Source: Pyronema omphalodes
Lineage: Eukaryota; Ascomycota; Pezizomycetes; Pezizales; Pyronemataceae
Length of the DNA: 64,000 nucleotides
Direction: 5' to 3'
Assembly (NCBI GenBank): GCA_024516155.1
Contig: JAJJXM010000003.1
Coordinates: forward strand, 682,001 to 746,000
Shown here: positions 23,776 to 36,700 of the stretch, piece after piece
Position numbering within the stretch: the first letter of the stretch is position 1
How the letters are laid out: every line of letters begins with the position of its first letter
Position numbers and translations under genes: made by a program
The notes under the pieces: model-generated
The model's database searches: none
What the model saw: only the letters and a program-made list of their open reading frames with translations
What the model was told of the DNA's origin: nothing

Positions 23776-24891
23776 AATCGGAGCGAGTAGTGACTGTGAC
23801 CATGTGTTTGGAAGGAGACGTTCCCTTCTTCCCTTTCTTGTGTTTCAGGGGGGCGGGGCGGGTAGGAGCGGAGTTCTTCAATCTTGATGCCACATATGTA
23901 TAAATAAAGTTTCCAATATATACCCACTTCCTTTACCTCAATACCAACTATATATATACACAAACCAGCGCCAAACCCATGCCACATTAATAACTATGAT
24001 CTATCCGGAACTTCTAGTAGTACAAGTTCGGAAATTTGACTCTCACAGAAGATGCCCTCAAAATCGAAGATAGAAGGCCTCGGCCTAGGTATCAATAACG
24101 TGAAACATAACTTTGTAGGGTGTTCCATGGGTTAATCCAGAGGAGAAAGGGTCGTACCAGCCAGGAGAACTTTTAGTGGTACCAGTGTTGATGGAATTGA
24201 ATTTATTCCCAGGCGGGAGATGCTCAATATTTCTTCAGTCTCTAGATCCTCATTTCTACCGACTTTTGGGGCCTATGAAACAATTGTTCGGTATTATCAG
24301 ATTTCTATATTTGAAGTTTCATCTCCAAGCGGCGTATATAGCATTTCGTCTCCCCGGCCTTTGATACCTTACCTCGTTACTTGCTTTTTGTTGTAGAGAG
24401 CCGTCTTCACAAAGAAATGAGGACTAGAGGAGTAAATAAAACCGTATATTGAGCAATTCGACTAGTCATTTCACCAAATCGAAAGGATGTGTTACGATCC
24501 AGGGTTGAATGGTTTGTAGTGGGATGGCGAGACGAGAGGGATGCGGATAACAGAGAAATAGAAAGAGAACGACAGGCAGGGTTGTAAGAGTTTACATTGG
24601 TTGTAAGTGGTGTCATATCGGGTTTGACTGAAGAAAAATGGTGAACGTAGTAAGTACTGATTATTGTCTACTGAAAGTTATTGAGCAGCAAACTTATGAT
24701 GCCTTAGGAAAAGATACCTCCAAAAACTATCAGAATTAACAACGTCTTCATACCTCGGTATGAAGTGAGAAAAGGAAGAGCGCATAATAAATTTTAATGC
24801 GCTTAAACCATACAAAGTCACCCAGTTCCATCCCAAAACGCCTGAAAATCAAACATCCGTCAATCCTCCATCACATCCTTTTTGCGCTCTT
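23776..24891. other. Convergent intergenic region
   Basis: About 1.1 kb between the kinase stop (+) and the crystallin-like gene stop (-). No supported ORF or repeat. It includes the 3' ends of both neighbouring transcripts. Confidence 0.5.
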
Positions 24892-25405
24892 TCATCGCCA
24901 TGGTTCTATTTCCTCTCCATCTCGTATACCACACTGTGCCGCACATTTATAACTCGAAATCTGATCATTATGTTCCTCTCCCAACATCCTATATCACGCA
25001 TAATCAGCTCCACTTCCCATCACTCCATAGGCTGAGATAACTTACGAATGCTCCCTATTAAACGCCTCAAACAATCTATTGACACATTTTTGATGTTTGA
25101 AGAATGCACAGCATCCTTCCTCTACTTTGAAACTACTAATTCTGTACAATAAAACGTCCATCAATTAGCCACTGAATTTTGTAAGAAATGGGATCAGCAT
25201 ACTTGTTATCACGAGTTTCATCTAACGTGAAGCATTTATTCCACGGTACCCATGGCCAGGAATAACTAGGCACAACAAATCCTTGATAGTCTGCGTGTTC
25301 ATAGGCCTGTAAGAAAGAGGAACCGCGGCGGCTGTTTTCATATGTGGGAATGGCGGCTGCAAGACCCGTTAAAGCGGAGAAAAGGAAGATAGGCGTAGGC
25401 TGCAT
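24892..25405 (-). CDS. Secreted beta/gamma-crystallin-like small protein (paralogue 2)
   Basis: Exons 25203-25405, 25046-25141 and 24892-24988, with introns of 61 and 57 nt, give 131 aa. Reading through the first intron gives an artificial stop (ends FIVQN); splicing GTATGC...TGTACAG restores the paralogue alignment. A signal peptide covers about residues 1-20. The mature part starts with a textbook Greek-key motif, YEHADYQG (35-42). It then has CFTLD, the Ca-clamp DNKISS (66-71), GCCAFF, a RLFEAFNR segment, and the second clamp NDQISSYKC (107-115). The match to paralogue 1 is strongest after residue 55, and the middle exons are both 96 nt. It ends with a charged DGEEIEPWR tail. It differs from paralogue 1 by having fewer cysteines before the first clamp. 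Confidence 0.82.
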
Positions 25406-25896
25406 AGTTAGGATTTTTGTGATTATGTTTGTCGAGAAGACCTGTGGGTTGGATGAGATGGGCAGATGTGGTCTTTAAATGGGTCAATTTAGTACTATCC
25501 AAAAATCGGCTGTACTTCCAAAGTTTGTGCCTCCTGATGTCTCCCTTACCATCTGACAAATCCACGTCGTCATTGTTACATCCGAGGGGGTCTATATATT
25601 CTCGGAAACATGCAGAACTTACAAATTTGGCGAAGGTTGGAACCTTCAAGAAAGAATATCGTCACAACAGCAAGTAAGGAACCGACGTTGTGTGCAACGT
25701 GGCTAGCGCGATGAATACACTAATGCGTTTATGTCAGGGCTGTGCGCGCTGCAACGTTCATTTCGATGATTTATTGTCTAAAAAAGAACGACATGACGTA
25801 GGGAATTTCCAATTCCATTAAAAGAATTAAAAACACAAAGGAAATAAAAAAAAGGAAAAGTACGACCTATAATCATATCCCATCGTTAATAAACCA
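25406..25896. other. Intergenic region
   Basis: Upstream region of the crystallin-like gene (-) and 3' spacer of the DUF3292 gene (-). AT-rich near 25800-25870. No ORF or repeat supported. Confidence 0.5.
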
Positions 25897-28325
25897 CTAC
25901 CAACTCTCCCACTTTTGATCTCCCATAGCGATCAATCTGTTAAACAACTCATCTCTCAATGCAACCGCTGTCAATAAGTACTTTCGGTCCATCTTGTCAA
26001 CAATCTCAATTCCATCAATAACATCCCGATCCATACTCCATCCAACAACCAACTTGCTCTTCCATCCCAATCCACCAACCTTCCTTAACTCCTTGATTTC
26101 GGGCACAGCAATCGCAAACTCTGGTCGATCGTCATGCTTCTCGTAACTGAAGGAGACAGAAGGAGAAGCAGCAGAAGTAATAATATAGAGAGTTCCCTTC
26201 TTTCCTTTGTGTCTACAAGCAAACTCAACTGGTCCTGCCACGGGAAGGTCTTGCTTGGAATGTGGCACGGCACCCAGTCGGTTTTGAGCTGCCTTAGATC
26301 CAATTGACGCCTTCAAAGGATCCGTGGATAATGCAGTATTGACACCAGTCTTGGTGGTTCCCTTGAAGAAGTTTAAGATCTTCTTTCCCTTAGAGGTTTT
26401 GTGTTCCTTGTGTTCCTCCTCCTCAGGTGGTGGTGTCAAAGGAGGAGTATCGGGATGAATTGCGTCCTCTACTTCGCCTTGAGAAGCATCTAGAGGAAGG
26501 TTTTCGGTATCCAGGGGCTTTGCGGTGTGGGTAGGGGCCTTGCTAACTTTCTGGGATGGCGGGGGTGGGAGTGGGGCACGGGAGGATTCTCCGATACGAA
26601 GAAGGGTAATCGTAAGTTGGGCATTAGTTGGAACGGATTTAAGAAGGGTGCTGTATGGCTTATTAGTAAAACTTGAAGAGAAGAAGAGATTTACGTACTT
26701 TCTGATGTCGAGGTATTCTTGCCAGTTGGGGACGTTCTGGTTAAGCCAGGCAAGACCCCTCTGAATAATTGGATCGCCGAAGAAACCAGCTCCGATGAAA
26801 AACTGAGTGGCCTTCATGACAACCCAGGAGTTTGCAATGAGAGAGACGACGAGCATGGGTACCAGAACGGAACCAGCGAGGCGAAGACGAGCCTTATGCT
26901 TAGGGAAGGGAGGAGTGGGAGAGAGAGCATTGTGGAATCTTTCCCAGGTATCTGCGATGTCTCCAATGATGTGCATAGCAGGCCGAGCCTTCTCCCACAT
27001 AGCTTCCTCGACAGGTTTTTTTGCCTTGTCGTGGGCAACTGATGCATCGTCTCCGCTAGCAGACTCCTTTGCATCCGCCATCTTCATGGCAAGATCAGTA
27101 GGATCTGGTGCAGAGTTTTCTGCTTTGGAGTCCTTGTCTTGAGTTTCATTGTTGTGGTTCTTTCCGGCAACAGAGCTTAATGCAATTGCACCGAATGAAG
27201 CAACGAAGTTGTGGGCCTCTTGTTCAACGGCTTCTCCATGGTGTTTCTCGGGGGCTCCAGTGAGAGAGTTGTGAGAGCCAAGGACTCCTGCCGTTGACTT
27301 CTTGATACCGCCGGTTGCTGCGTCAACAAGGGCTAAGGGGGCCGGAGGGAAGAGGCAGTTTCGAGAAGGCGGGTATACGACGAGGATAATCAGTGTGGTA
27401 AAAACCAACGGCATTAGCATATCGAAAGCCCAAGCGATGAAATAAGCCTATCAAAATTAGTAAAAAGCTTGACCTACTCGCACAGGAAAAATACAAGGCA
27501 AAATGCGGAGCTTCGTCTAGTCTCAGACCAAGATCTTAACCGCGCAATGTGCTTTGCAAACCCAGCCAATCCTACAAACACCGTCATGTATAATCTTTCG
27601 ACATTGGCCCTCAATTTATCCGGACTGAATTCGTCTTCTGCAGCAATATTGAGGTCAAGTCCTCCAGGTGGTGGGTACGGAGTTGCTTTGATATGATATA
27701 TCTGTTTATTGAATCGTCGAACCAACATCCAAAGTTGCTCGTTGGATATACCTCCAACAAGTGGAGCAGGAACTTTTTCCGGTGGTGCATTCCATCCAAG
27801 ATCCTTAACTTCCTTAGAACCATCTGCCCGGAGACCATTCAATTGAGCAATTCCCTTCTCCTCATGGTTTGCAGTTGCAAGGGCATGGGATTCGGTGGGA
27901 GCCGCCGTACCACCAGGAACAGGACCATTGTTTTGAGGTATGGCTCCATTGGTCGAAGTAATAGCTGGTTTTTCACTTCCATTATTGTGTACGGTTTTAA
28001 TCTGAGTTACTCTCGGGTCGGCACTGGTTCCTTCAGATGGTTGGGTGACGAGAGAAGCGCTGCTAATGGTTGCTGGAGATACATGTCCGTGGGAAATGCT
28101 TGTTGTTGCTGGCGCTGCATGTCCGTATGTAATTCCTGAATTTGCATGATCGGGGTACCCATGAGAGGAACTTGATGATGCCGGATCGGGATATGCGTGG
28201 GAAGAGTGTGTTGTTTCGGGTTCGGCGTGGTATCCGTGAGCAGTGTCTGCTGCTGGTACGGGCCGTCCATGCTCGCGGTCATATTCTTCGGCCTCGGCCA
28301 CGAGGCTTGAATGTCTTACCGACAT
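25897..28325 (-). CDS. DUF3292-domain membrane protein
   Basis: Three exons: 27495-28325, 26699-27447 and 25897-26650, giving 777 aa. The 48-nt intron at 26651-26698 keeps frame and would be missed by ORF reading. It has GTACGT, an ACTAAT branch site and ATACAG, and its removal yields DIRNTLLKSVPTNAQLTI, as expected for the family. DUF3292 proteins are fungal and uncharacterised. Visible parts: a disordered N-terminus rich in His/Gly/Tyr/Pro repeats (SSSHGYPDH-like units); the core (LWMLVRRFNKQIYHIKATPY, then GGLDLNIAAEDEFSPDKLRA); a transmembrane pair around MLMPLVFTTLIILVVYP; a second hydrophobic segment (LAGSVLVPMLVVSLIANSWV); a Pro/Glu linker; and a C-terminal GRAM/PH-like beta region (GTLYIITSAASPSVSFSYE, then FAIAVPEIKELRKVGG). 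A lipid- or membrane-contact role is only inference. Confidence 0.88.
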
Positions 28326-28829
28326 TTTTCTGGTTCGTTATTTGTTTTTGAGAAGAAATTGCGAAACTGTATTGCTGTGGAGCACTTTGAAATATATAGC
28401 TGGTGCATCATGCTGAGCGAAATTGATTCTAACAGTTTGGCTATTTCAGGATAATTTCTAGGAATAGAGCAAGGTCCCAGTTATGGACGGCTTTTCCCGT
28501 CCAATTGATGTCATTTCTGGTTATCTTAATGCTGAAAATATTTGATATCGTCGCGGGCCGTATAACTTTCCGGATTCCTGAAGCGCCACCGGAAACCGGG
28601 TGATGTCATCCAGGATTTGTGAATCGCCAGATCGGCGCGGTTTCTAAGCTGAAGACATTCTGCGCCTGATAATCTTATCTGAGGAATCTTATCTGAATCG
28701 AAAATAAGGGCTCTCGAAATACGCCAATCCCAACTAATCCAGACATAATCCCACCAAACCAGTTTCCGATCTTCCGACGCGACGGATCGCGCCAGCTCCA
28801 GACAATCGCGTACCCAAGGTGTGCCCGCC

Positions 28830-30378
28830 ATGCCTCAAATTCGCCAAGGGTTTCTGATACTATTTGGACTTTGGCTTCTTGGACTTCTGGCCTTTCGCTT
28901 CTCGTTCCTAATATTTACGCACAATTCGGTCACGCTTTCGGCGTATCTTTCGTTTATATTTACGTTCGTACCCGGGTGGATTTTATTACAGCTGCGGTCG
29001 GTTGTGCGACGATCAACCGAGCCCTCACTTCCACTTCAGAAGACCTGGACACCAATCAAACATTCAGGAAGAAGATGGAAGAGCAATGGGCTTAAACTGG
29101 TGGCGATATGCATGATTTATTACTACGGATTGAGAGTTCGTCATGTCGAATTCGACCCTACGAAGGTGGATATGCAGGCGAAATACTTTCTCGCCGTGAA
29201 CTTCTGGGATAATGAAGTAATGTTACCCCATCCTTTCCAGACTTTAGCACTTTCTGTACATAGCTGCCCTTTGGAACCAGTCCAAAGGAACTCCAAGTGC
29301 CGTAAATTCAAATTATGCAATTTTGATATTAAAATTCCCCGGATATATTCAATTTTGTAGAGCCTTCACTAACAGAGTATACAAGTAAAGGCCGTACTTC
29401 CCCACTTTTTCAACTCTATCTACGACTTGGCCTCATACCTAGGCCCCCAAAACATATTTCTATCTATCACCGAGAACGATTCCCGGGATGACACCCGGAA
29501 AATCCTACTTTCCTACGAGCGTGAACTCTTACTTCGCAACATTCCGTACCGTCTTCGAACGGACGATGGCCTGCGAACAAAGGGTCGACATGATAATCCG
29601 GATGTGCCATGGCTCACTGTGTCAGATCGGATGAACTATATGGCTGATGTAAGAAACCGTGCACTTGAGCCTTTATATGAGAGTACCGTCGACTGGAAGC
29701 GTGTCATTTTCTTCAACGATGTCTTCTTCGACTGGAGGGGAATTATGGCCTTATTGGCTACTGAGGGAGAGGTTGTGTGCTCACTTGACCTTGACGGAGG
29801 CGGCTTGTACGTTTATTCTGGGAAGACTTTAGATATAACTGGCTAATGGTACTGCTAGGTACGACTCCTGGGTCCTGAAGGACCAATGTGGCGAAGCCGT
29901 CAGTCTCATCTGGCCATACTTCTGGCATCCTGATGACCAGAAAAATGTGGCCAGTCTGAAACCTTTTGAAGTTGGAAACTGCTGGAACGGCATAGCTTCC
30001 CTCAATGCTCTTCCGTTCCTAAACAGCTCTATGTTGCTATACAACATTTCGGAGCCTCTCCGATTTCCAAATAATACTGCGGGCTGTTATCAGAGCGAAT
30101 GTACAGCTCTTCCCCTGAAGCTGATTGACATTACAAAAAGTGATGGCCCAAGAGCAGTTGTTCATCCAGATGTGACAGTTACATACACTAAACAATGGTG
30201 GAATTGGTACGCTGTTATCATGCGGCTTAAGATAGTGGAATGGTGGATACACTGGGTTGAGAGACCAATCAGTTGGGTGTGGTGGCCGTGGTTGGCGCCT
30301 ATGACGAGATGGAAAGGTCTCGATGTGAAGGGAGAGGTCGAATGTATAATTCCAAGCTGGGACCGATGCATGAGATGA
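28830..30378 (+). CDS. CAP59/CMT1-type alpha-1,3-mannosyltransferase family protein
   Basis: Exons 28830-29216, 29391-29806 and 29859-30378, with introns of 174 and 52 nt, give 440 aa. The start is the first true ATG (MPQIRQG); an upstream in-frame GTG is ignored. The N-terminus is a type II signal anchor with hydrophobic helices (FLILFGLWLLGLLAFRFSFL). The luminal catalytic part has the Cryptococcus CAP59/CMT1 family pattern: YFLAVNFWDNE...VLPHFF, then GPQNIFLSITENDSRDDT, an FFNDVFF segment, SLDLDGGGLYDSW, and a C-terminal cysteine pair (VECIIPSWDRC). Relatives transfer mannose to polysaccharide in the Golgi; in non-capsulate fungi the acceptor is unknown. The acceptor of intron 1 was set at TAAAG|GCC because the branch site ACTAAC lies too close to the nearer AG. 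The gene lies just upstream of MEC1 on the same strand. Confidence 0.85.
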
Positions 30379-30745
30379 TTATGGTGCCATCATATCAGCA
30401 ATGATTTTGTCTTCCTGCATGCATTAGTTTTGGAATTGTAATATAAGGCATAGCTAGAGGGCATATTATGCTATTTTGTCGTTTGAAATAATTTATGGAA
30501 CATAATACGATTGTAAATTCAACGATTTGATGTAATGTGTATTTTGCAAATTCGATTGAAAGCTTCAGGTCGTGGAACAACGCTTATCCTCCCCCGGCAA
30601 GGCGCAAACTTTGCCTCGCGTTACCATCCGTCGCGTCTTCCGGCCCACGTACCTTGGAACCCCGCAACTTCACCATTCCGACTCTCGGGAGTGTGCACAC
30701 GATACCAGATATCCATTTTGGCCTCAAATACAAAAGACCGCCGCG
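30379..30745. other. Intergenic spacer and MEC1 promoter
   Basis: About 370 bp between the CAP59-like stop and the MEC1 start. It holds an AT-rich 3' region and then a GC-richer leader. No separate gene supported. Confidence 0.5.
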
Positions 30746-33700
30746 ATGAGTTCGGCTATACCTTCGAGACAGAAAACCGGCAGCTTCTCGAAGGGGACTA
30801 TGCGGCCGCCGCCTGCCCCAAACCCACCTCGATCCTTCACGCAGCAACGATCCCAATACCTGCAATCGCAAGCCATTCCACCTTCCTCGATAGCCACAAT
30901 TGTACAAAACTACTCGAAGGCTGGAGAAGGGCAGGCTGGGCTACCTAATAAAGATGCCTTTCAGCAACTACTTGCAGAAATTCTGGGACCTGAAGAAAGT
31001 GGAGGATTCGACGAGGATATCTCCACCAACTACAAAGTGATACAAGTTGTTACCAGTGCTGGATTATCCACTCTCTTCCAGGATGATCCATTTGCGAATA
31101 CTGAAGACCAAATGCTACAAGCAAGTAATAGTCTTCTCGTGATTAAGTTGATGATTCAGAGAACGCCCGCGGTCCTTTTTTGTCCACCTCCCGCCGACAA
31201 TAGCCAGGCCGACCATCTACTATTATATTTATGGTTAATGCCACGATTATTCCCATTGTTAGGGCATCCTCAAGCCCAGGCACTTGTGGTGGAGTTTCTC
31301 GAGACCATAGAAGCAATGTTCTTTGCGGTGTTCAACCTACAGCAATATTGGCTGCACCTCAATATCATGGTAGCATATTGTCGAGCTTGTTCAAACTGTA
31401 AATATAATTCTATCTATGTTTTAGAACATTCGCTGATCTGAAATGTGTGTATGTGACAAGGCCTTACTTCTACCCTCCAAACCTCATCGTCTGTCAAAGA
31501 CACCTTCACAAAAACCTTTAAGCTAGAGCTCCCGCCGCCGGAATTCGCCATAGACCCATCCATCCTAAAAGATGTCTCATCTTTTGACCCGCGCAACATC
31601 CGATTTACTCTAAACACTGTTGAACATGTATCGCTTCTTGGCGTACATCTATTTTCCCTCTTAGCCCGCATCATCACCTCTCCTCGGGATTCTCCTAGAT
31701 TCATGGCAATTGATGATAACTTCACATTTACCCAATACGGTGTTTCCAAGATATGGTCTGCAATGCGAAAATGGGATTCCTTGCCTATTATGCGGGAGAA
31801 AACACCTGCTATTTACATGGTGGTATTGAGCGCTCTGGATACAGCTTTGCAGCGCATGTCGACCCTCGAATATAACATCAAATACGATGGGCTATACCTT
31901 TTCTCAATAAATTGTGTGATTGATACACTCAAAAGGGTTGTCGATCAGATGAACCAGCCGGCTGAACTTGCAGTTGCCGGTATTATTCTTAGTTTATTGA
32001 CGGCACTTCCACAATCTCTCCTTGTCCAAGAGCTCCTCAAGGATAAAATGTTCCCTACGGTGTTTGCAATGATTTCGAACGAACAATACTGGAAAATTTT
32101 GTGCAGTGACATGCAAATTGTCATCTGTCGACTCATTCTACAAATCGCCGAAGACGAGACGATTATTCAAAAGACCCGTGCAGCGTTCGATGCCATCAAC
32201 GGTGGCGGCGAGTGGACCTGCAAAGATCGGAATCTCTCAAAGAAACTTGCCGATTTACCAGTTTTGGAGCATCACCATTCACTACATGAAGGCACAAAAG
32301 GCCCACGAAAACGCCAGAAACTCGACATTTTTCCAGAAGGCCTGAAGGAATCCTTAATCTGCAAAGCCTATTCGCTGCTCGGTGGACAGAAAGCCTCAGA
32401 TTTAGCAGGCCTTTCTCAGGTCGCCTCTACAGGCTTTGAAAGGCTCCCAGAGAAGGAACGCCGCGATGCTGTTCATACTCTGGGCCTCTTGGCATGTGCA
32501 ATATCTGGTAGCCTGGAAAGGAAAAGGGACAGAAATGAATATATCTACAAATGCAATTATTGTGATTCAGACTTACCGTTGGTTAAGCGAGAACGCCAAT
32601 ATGCAACGGATGGTAGCGATGTAGAGCTTTTGAAAACTCTGGAAGCACTTTATAAGCTGGATTCGTTTACAGAATCTTCCGAAATACGGGCACTGGGAGT
32701 TGCAAGCTTGAAAAGAATGACGAATCATACTCTCGATACGACCCACCTAAATCTGGATCTTTCCAAATTGGGGCAGTGGAATATGAGTTTACTGGGAAGT
32801 AGAAGAAGAGAATTGCGAATTGCTGCTGGGTATGTGGAGCAACCAAAGTTGTGTTCAAAATTTAGCTAACAATTTTAGGCGTACCATTCCGTCGTTTCTT
32901 ACCTTCACCCATGATAAGAAGACCTTGGAGAGGAATCGGCATGTAATCATAGAAAATCTCAAAATTCTAACGGATAGCCAAGATGTCGTCGTACAAGAGA
33001 CATGCGTCCTTGCATGGGGTCAGATTGGACGAGTATCCACAGACCATGAGTTAAATATTGCTCTCCTCACTTTAGTCGATCATCTAGGCCATCCGAACGA
33101 GCTGGTCATTGGTGCATCATGGAACGAGGTTTGAACCCACCTTAAATCTGTTTTGGGACTATTGCTAATATATTAAATCAGCTTAATCATATTGTTACAG
33201 CACATGAGACACAGGCAAAGAAGCTATTGACACCTTTCTGGCGTAGCATAAGCGTAATGGCAATAAAGAAGCTACAATCCCGACCGCAAATTGCACAGAC
33301 GTTGGCGACATTCGTGGATATGAAGCTGCCAGAGCTTCTCATATCGACACAAGCTTACACTCTACCATACCTTGTTCTCGCTGGGAAGACGGATGTTATC
33401 AGCAAAATCGGGAAAGCACACAACCCTCCTAAGACGATCCAGCTCGTATTATTCGACAATCTCGGTGCAATACTACCAGTATTACTTACTCAAGATGTCC
33501 CGGATGTGGAAAAGCACACTATTCATCTTCTGGAGTCTGCATCTGCAGAATTTTCCGCAGCATCTCTCTCAGAGCTAACCAAGTCTTATTCACTCGATGT
33601 TGCAGTGGAGCTGTTGAAATTACACGGAGAGGTCGACGAGAATAACCTGGCACAAAAAGAATTGGTATTCCCCAGTAAACATAATTTCAACATCATATAC

Positions 33701-36700
33701 TAACATTTAACAGACTGAGAATGCGCTGAGAGTCTTTACAAAGCTGGCGTACAAACCACCGGAGAATCAGAAAGTTAAAAATACCAACGGAGAGCTTGAT
33801 TACCTGGCCCTCTTCTTCCAAAACCATGTCCTCGGTGTCTGCACACTACTTAACAGGGTTCTAAAGGATACAAGAAAATCAGCGGATGCGGACAAAATTA
33901 GATGCTTAAAGGCAATCCAGGCAATGTCGAACATAGCGGCTCCATATATTATCAGCGCGCTACCCCAAATCTGTGCTTACGCCCAATCGGCATTGGAAAA
34001 CGAAGCTCTTAACACTGAGGCTTTAAAAGCTTGGGCCACTCTTGTTCGCAATTTGAAGAATGAAGAGTTGGTCCCATTACTGAGTCAAACATATTCGATA
34101 GTCCTACGTTTCTGGTCAGTGTTTGACGATGAAGCCAAAGAAGTTGCCATAAATATGACATCAAAGATGTTTACAAGCCGGCGTGAGCTAATGAAGGAAT
34201 CTGTTGGCATGATACCATCATTGGAGTCCATTCCTCAGTTCGCCAATATTGAGAAGAGATTGAAGACATGGCGTCAAAGCATGACTCCTACCGAACGGCT
34301 TCACCAGCTCGCGGCTCGATGCGCGCACGAGAATGTGGTAGTCGTTGAATACGCACTTATTGAACTTCGACAGTGCATCCAAGCGAACCAAGACTTTATC
34401 TACGCCTACGCGGGGAGCCACAAACAAAGTGAGACTGTATCAGAATTAGTCCGATGTCTTTTGGATGTCATTGTCACCTTCAAGGATCCTAACATCTCTG
34501 CCCGCCCTCGAATCGAGCGACTTTGTGCAGAGTGCCTTGGCCTTATCGGCGCTGTTAATCCCAACGTCGTGGAAGCCCCAAGGGTCACAGAAGACATGAC
34601 AGTCTTGTATAACTTCGATAATTTTGCTAACGCAGAAGAGAGTGCCGAGTTCGCCATGTTCTTCCTAGAGAAAATTGTTGTGAAACAATTTCTTTCCGCA
34701 ACTGATACTAAGAGCCAAGGTTTTATGGCATGGTGCGCACAAGATCTTCTCGATTTCTGCCAAAACAGTGCTAGACAGCTCAAGGTTGTTCGCCACAAGA
34801 CCGATCAACGTCCTCCACAGACAAAGGCCCAGAAGAGATGGGATGCGTTAGAACCAGCTGCAAGGGAGGCTTTGATGCCGTTTTTAAATTCAAAGTACTC
34901 ACTTATTGGGGAGATTACAAGATACACAATTAAATATCCACTTTTTCAACGAGGAATCAGATATGATAGGTGGTTGATTGCTATTCTAACAGAACTGCTG
35001 TGTAAGCCAGTGGGAGATAATGCAGCACGGATTTTCGGGGCTTGTTTACGTATCTGTACCGGCCAGGACATATCAATTTCGAAGTTTTTATTCCCAGTTG
35101 CAGTTTTGCATGTCGCTATTTCCGGATCGGATAAAGACAGACAAGAAATCACGACTGAATTTCTTGCGATCTTAAACTTTGAGACAAACGAAAACGATGA
35201 TATTCATACTATTGATACGTTGAGAGAATGTGTCGAGGTAAGTTTTTTATCAGTATCAACGTCTGCTGGAGAAAGGCTAATAATATTTGAAAGACAATTT
35301 TCTCCGTGGTAGACCATATGACAAAGTGGCTCGCCGAAAAACGACAAGACCTTGTCCGTACTAAAAACCAACAGGCACGTCAACAAAATCGACATTACTC
35401 AGTTGAAGAAGACGATAGAGTCGATCCCTCCATCCGCCGAGTTAAGACTATTCTCGAAGCATTACCGGCTGAGCTTATGGCTCAGCGTTCATTGGAACAC
35501 AATTCATATGCGCGGTCTCTGCTGTACTGGGAGCAACACATACGCCAAGCCAGTGAAACTACGAAAGAGAAAGATCTTGAGCCGCTTTACGAAAAGTTAC
35601 AGCATATCTATACTCATATTGATGAGCCTGATGGAATGTTTGGTATATCTGCGAAGCTTCCGACTTTGGATATTGAGCAGCAGATACTTGAGCACCGAAA
35701 AGCTGGGAAGTGGACTGCAGTTCAAAGTTGGTATGAACTTTTGCTCGACAAAAAGCCGGATGATGTTGAAGTGCAGACGAATCTCATCAGCTCTTTGAGG
35801 GATTCTGGCAAATTTGAAGCACTTTTACACCAGGTTGATGGCTTGATGTCTCGATCTACAGAATCACATACCAGACTACTACCATTTGCAGTGGAAGCAT
35901 CTTGGGTATCAGAAAACTGGGATGCTTTGGATAAGTACCTTTCGACCTCGGATGAGCGAACAGACTCGTTGTATGACATCCGCATGGGCTATGCACTTTC
36001 AGAGTTGAGAAAGCACAATATGGAGGCTTTCAAAATGCGCCTCGATAGTGCAAGAGAAGGAGTTGTGAAGATGATGACAGAGTCAGTGACTGGTAATATC
36101 AGGCAGTGTCATCACTTACTAGTCCAGCTTCATGTTCTTTCGGAAGTACAGAGTATCAGTGAGGCATTGCAAAAACAACCCATCGATAAGGAGAAACTCA
36201 GTCGAACACTTTCAAGTCGTCTTGATATAATGGGAACATATTCGACAGATAAACAGTATGTTCTAGCGGCACGAAGAGCAGCATTTCAGCTTTCTGGGTG
36301 AGTTTTCCTTATCCCCTTTAAGATATGGGTTTAACCTGATATTAGGTTGGATATGAAAGAAGAGATCTTAAGTGCATGGCTTAGTAGTGCTAAGCTAGCG
36401 CGTAAAGATCACAACATTCAACAAGCGTACAATGCCGTTCATCATGCCAGTATGCTGAACCAGCCACTTGCTACTTCGGAACACGCCAAAATTCTCTGGC
36501 TCGAAAATCAGAAAAAGAACGCGATACGCAATATCACTAGTGTTATTTCCATGCAAGAAAAGCTTGTCGAAAAGTCAGCACTGTTGGCGGGGGACATAGA
36601 AAAAGCAAAACCCCCCAAAGCACAATACCTACAAGTTGCTAAATCGAAGCTTTTACTCGCACGTTGGCTGGAGGCAAGCGGCCAGGCCGCGACAAAGGAT

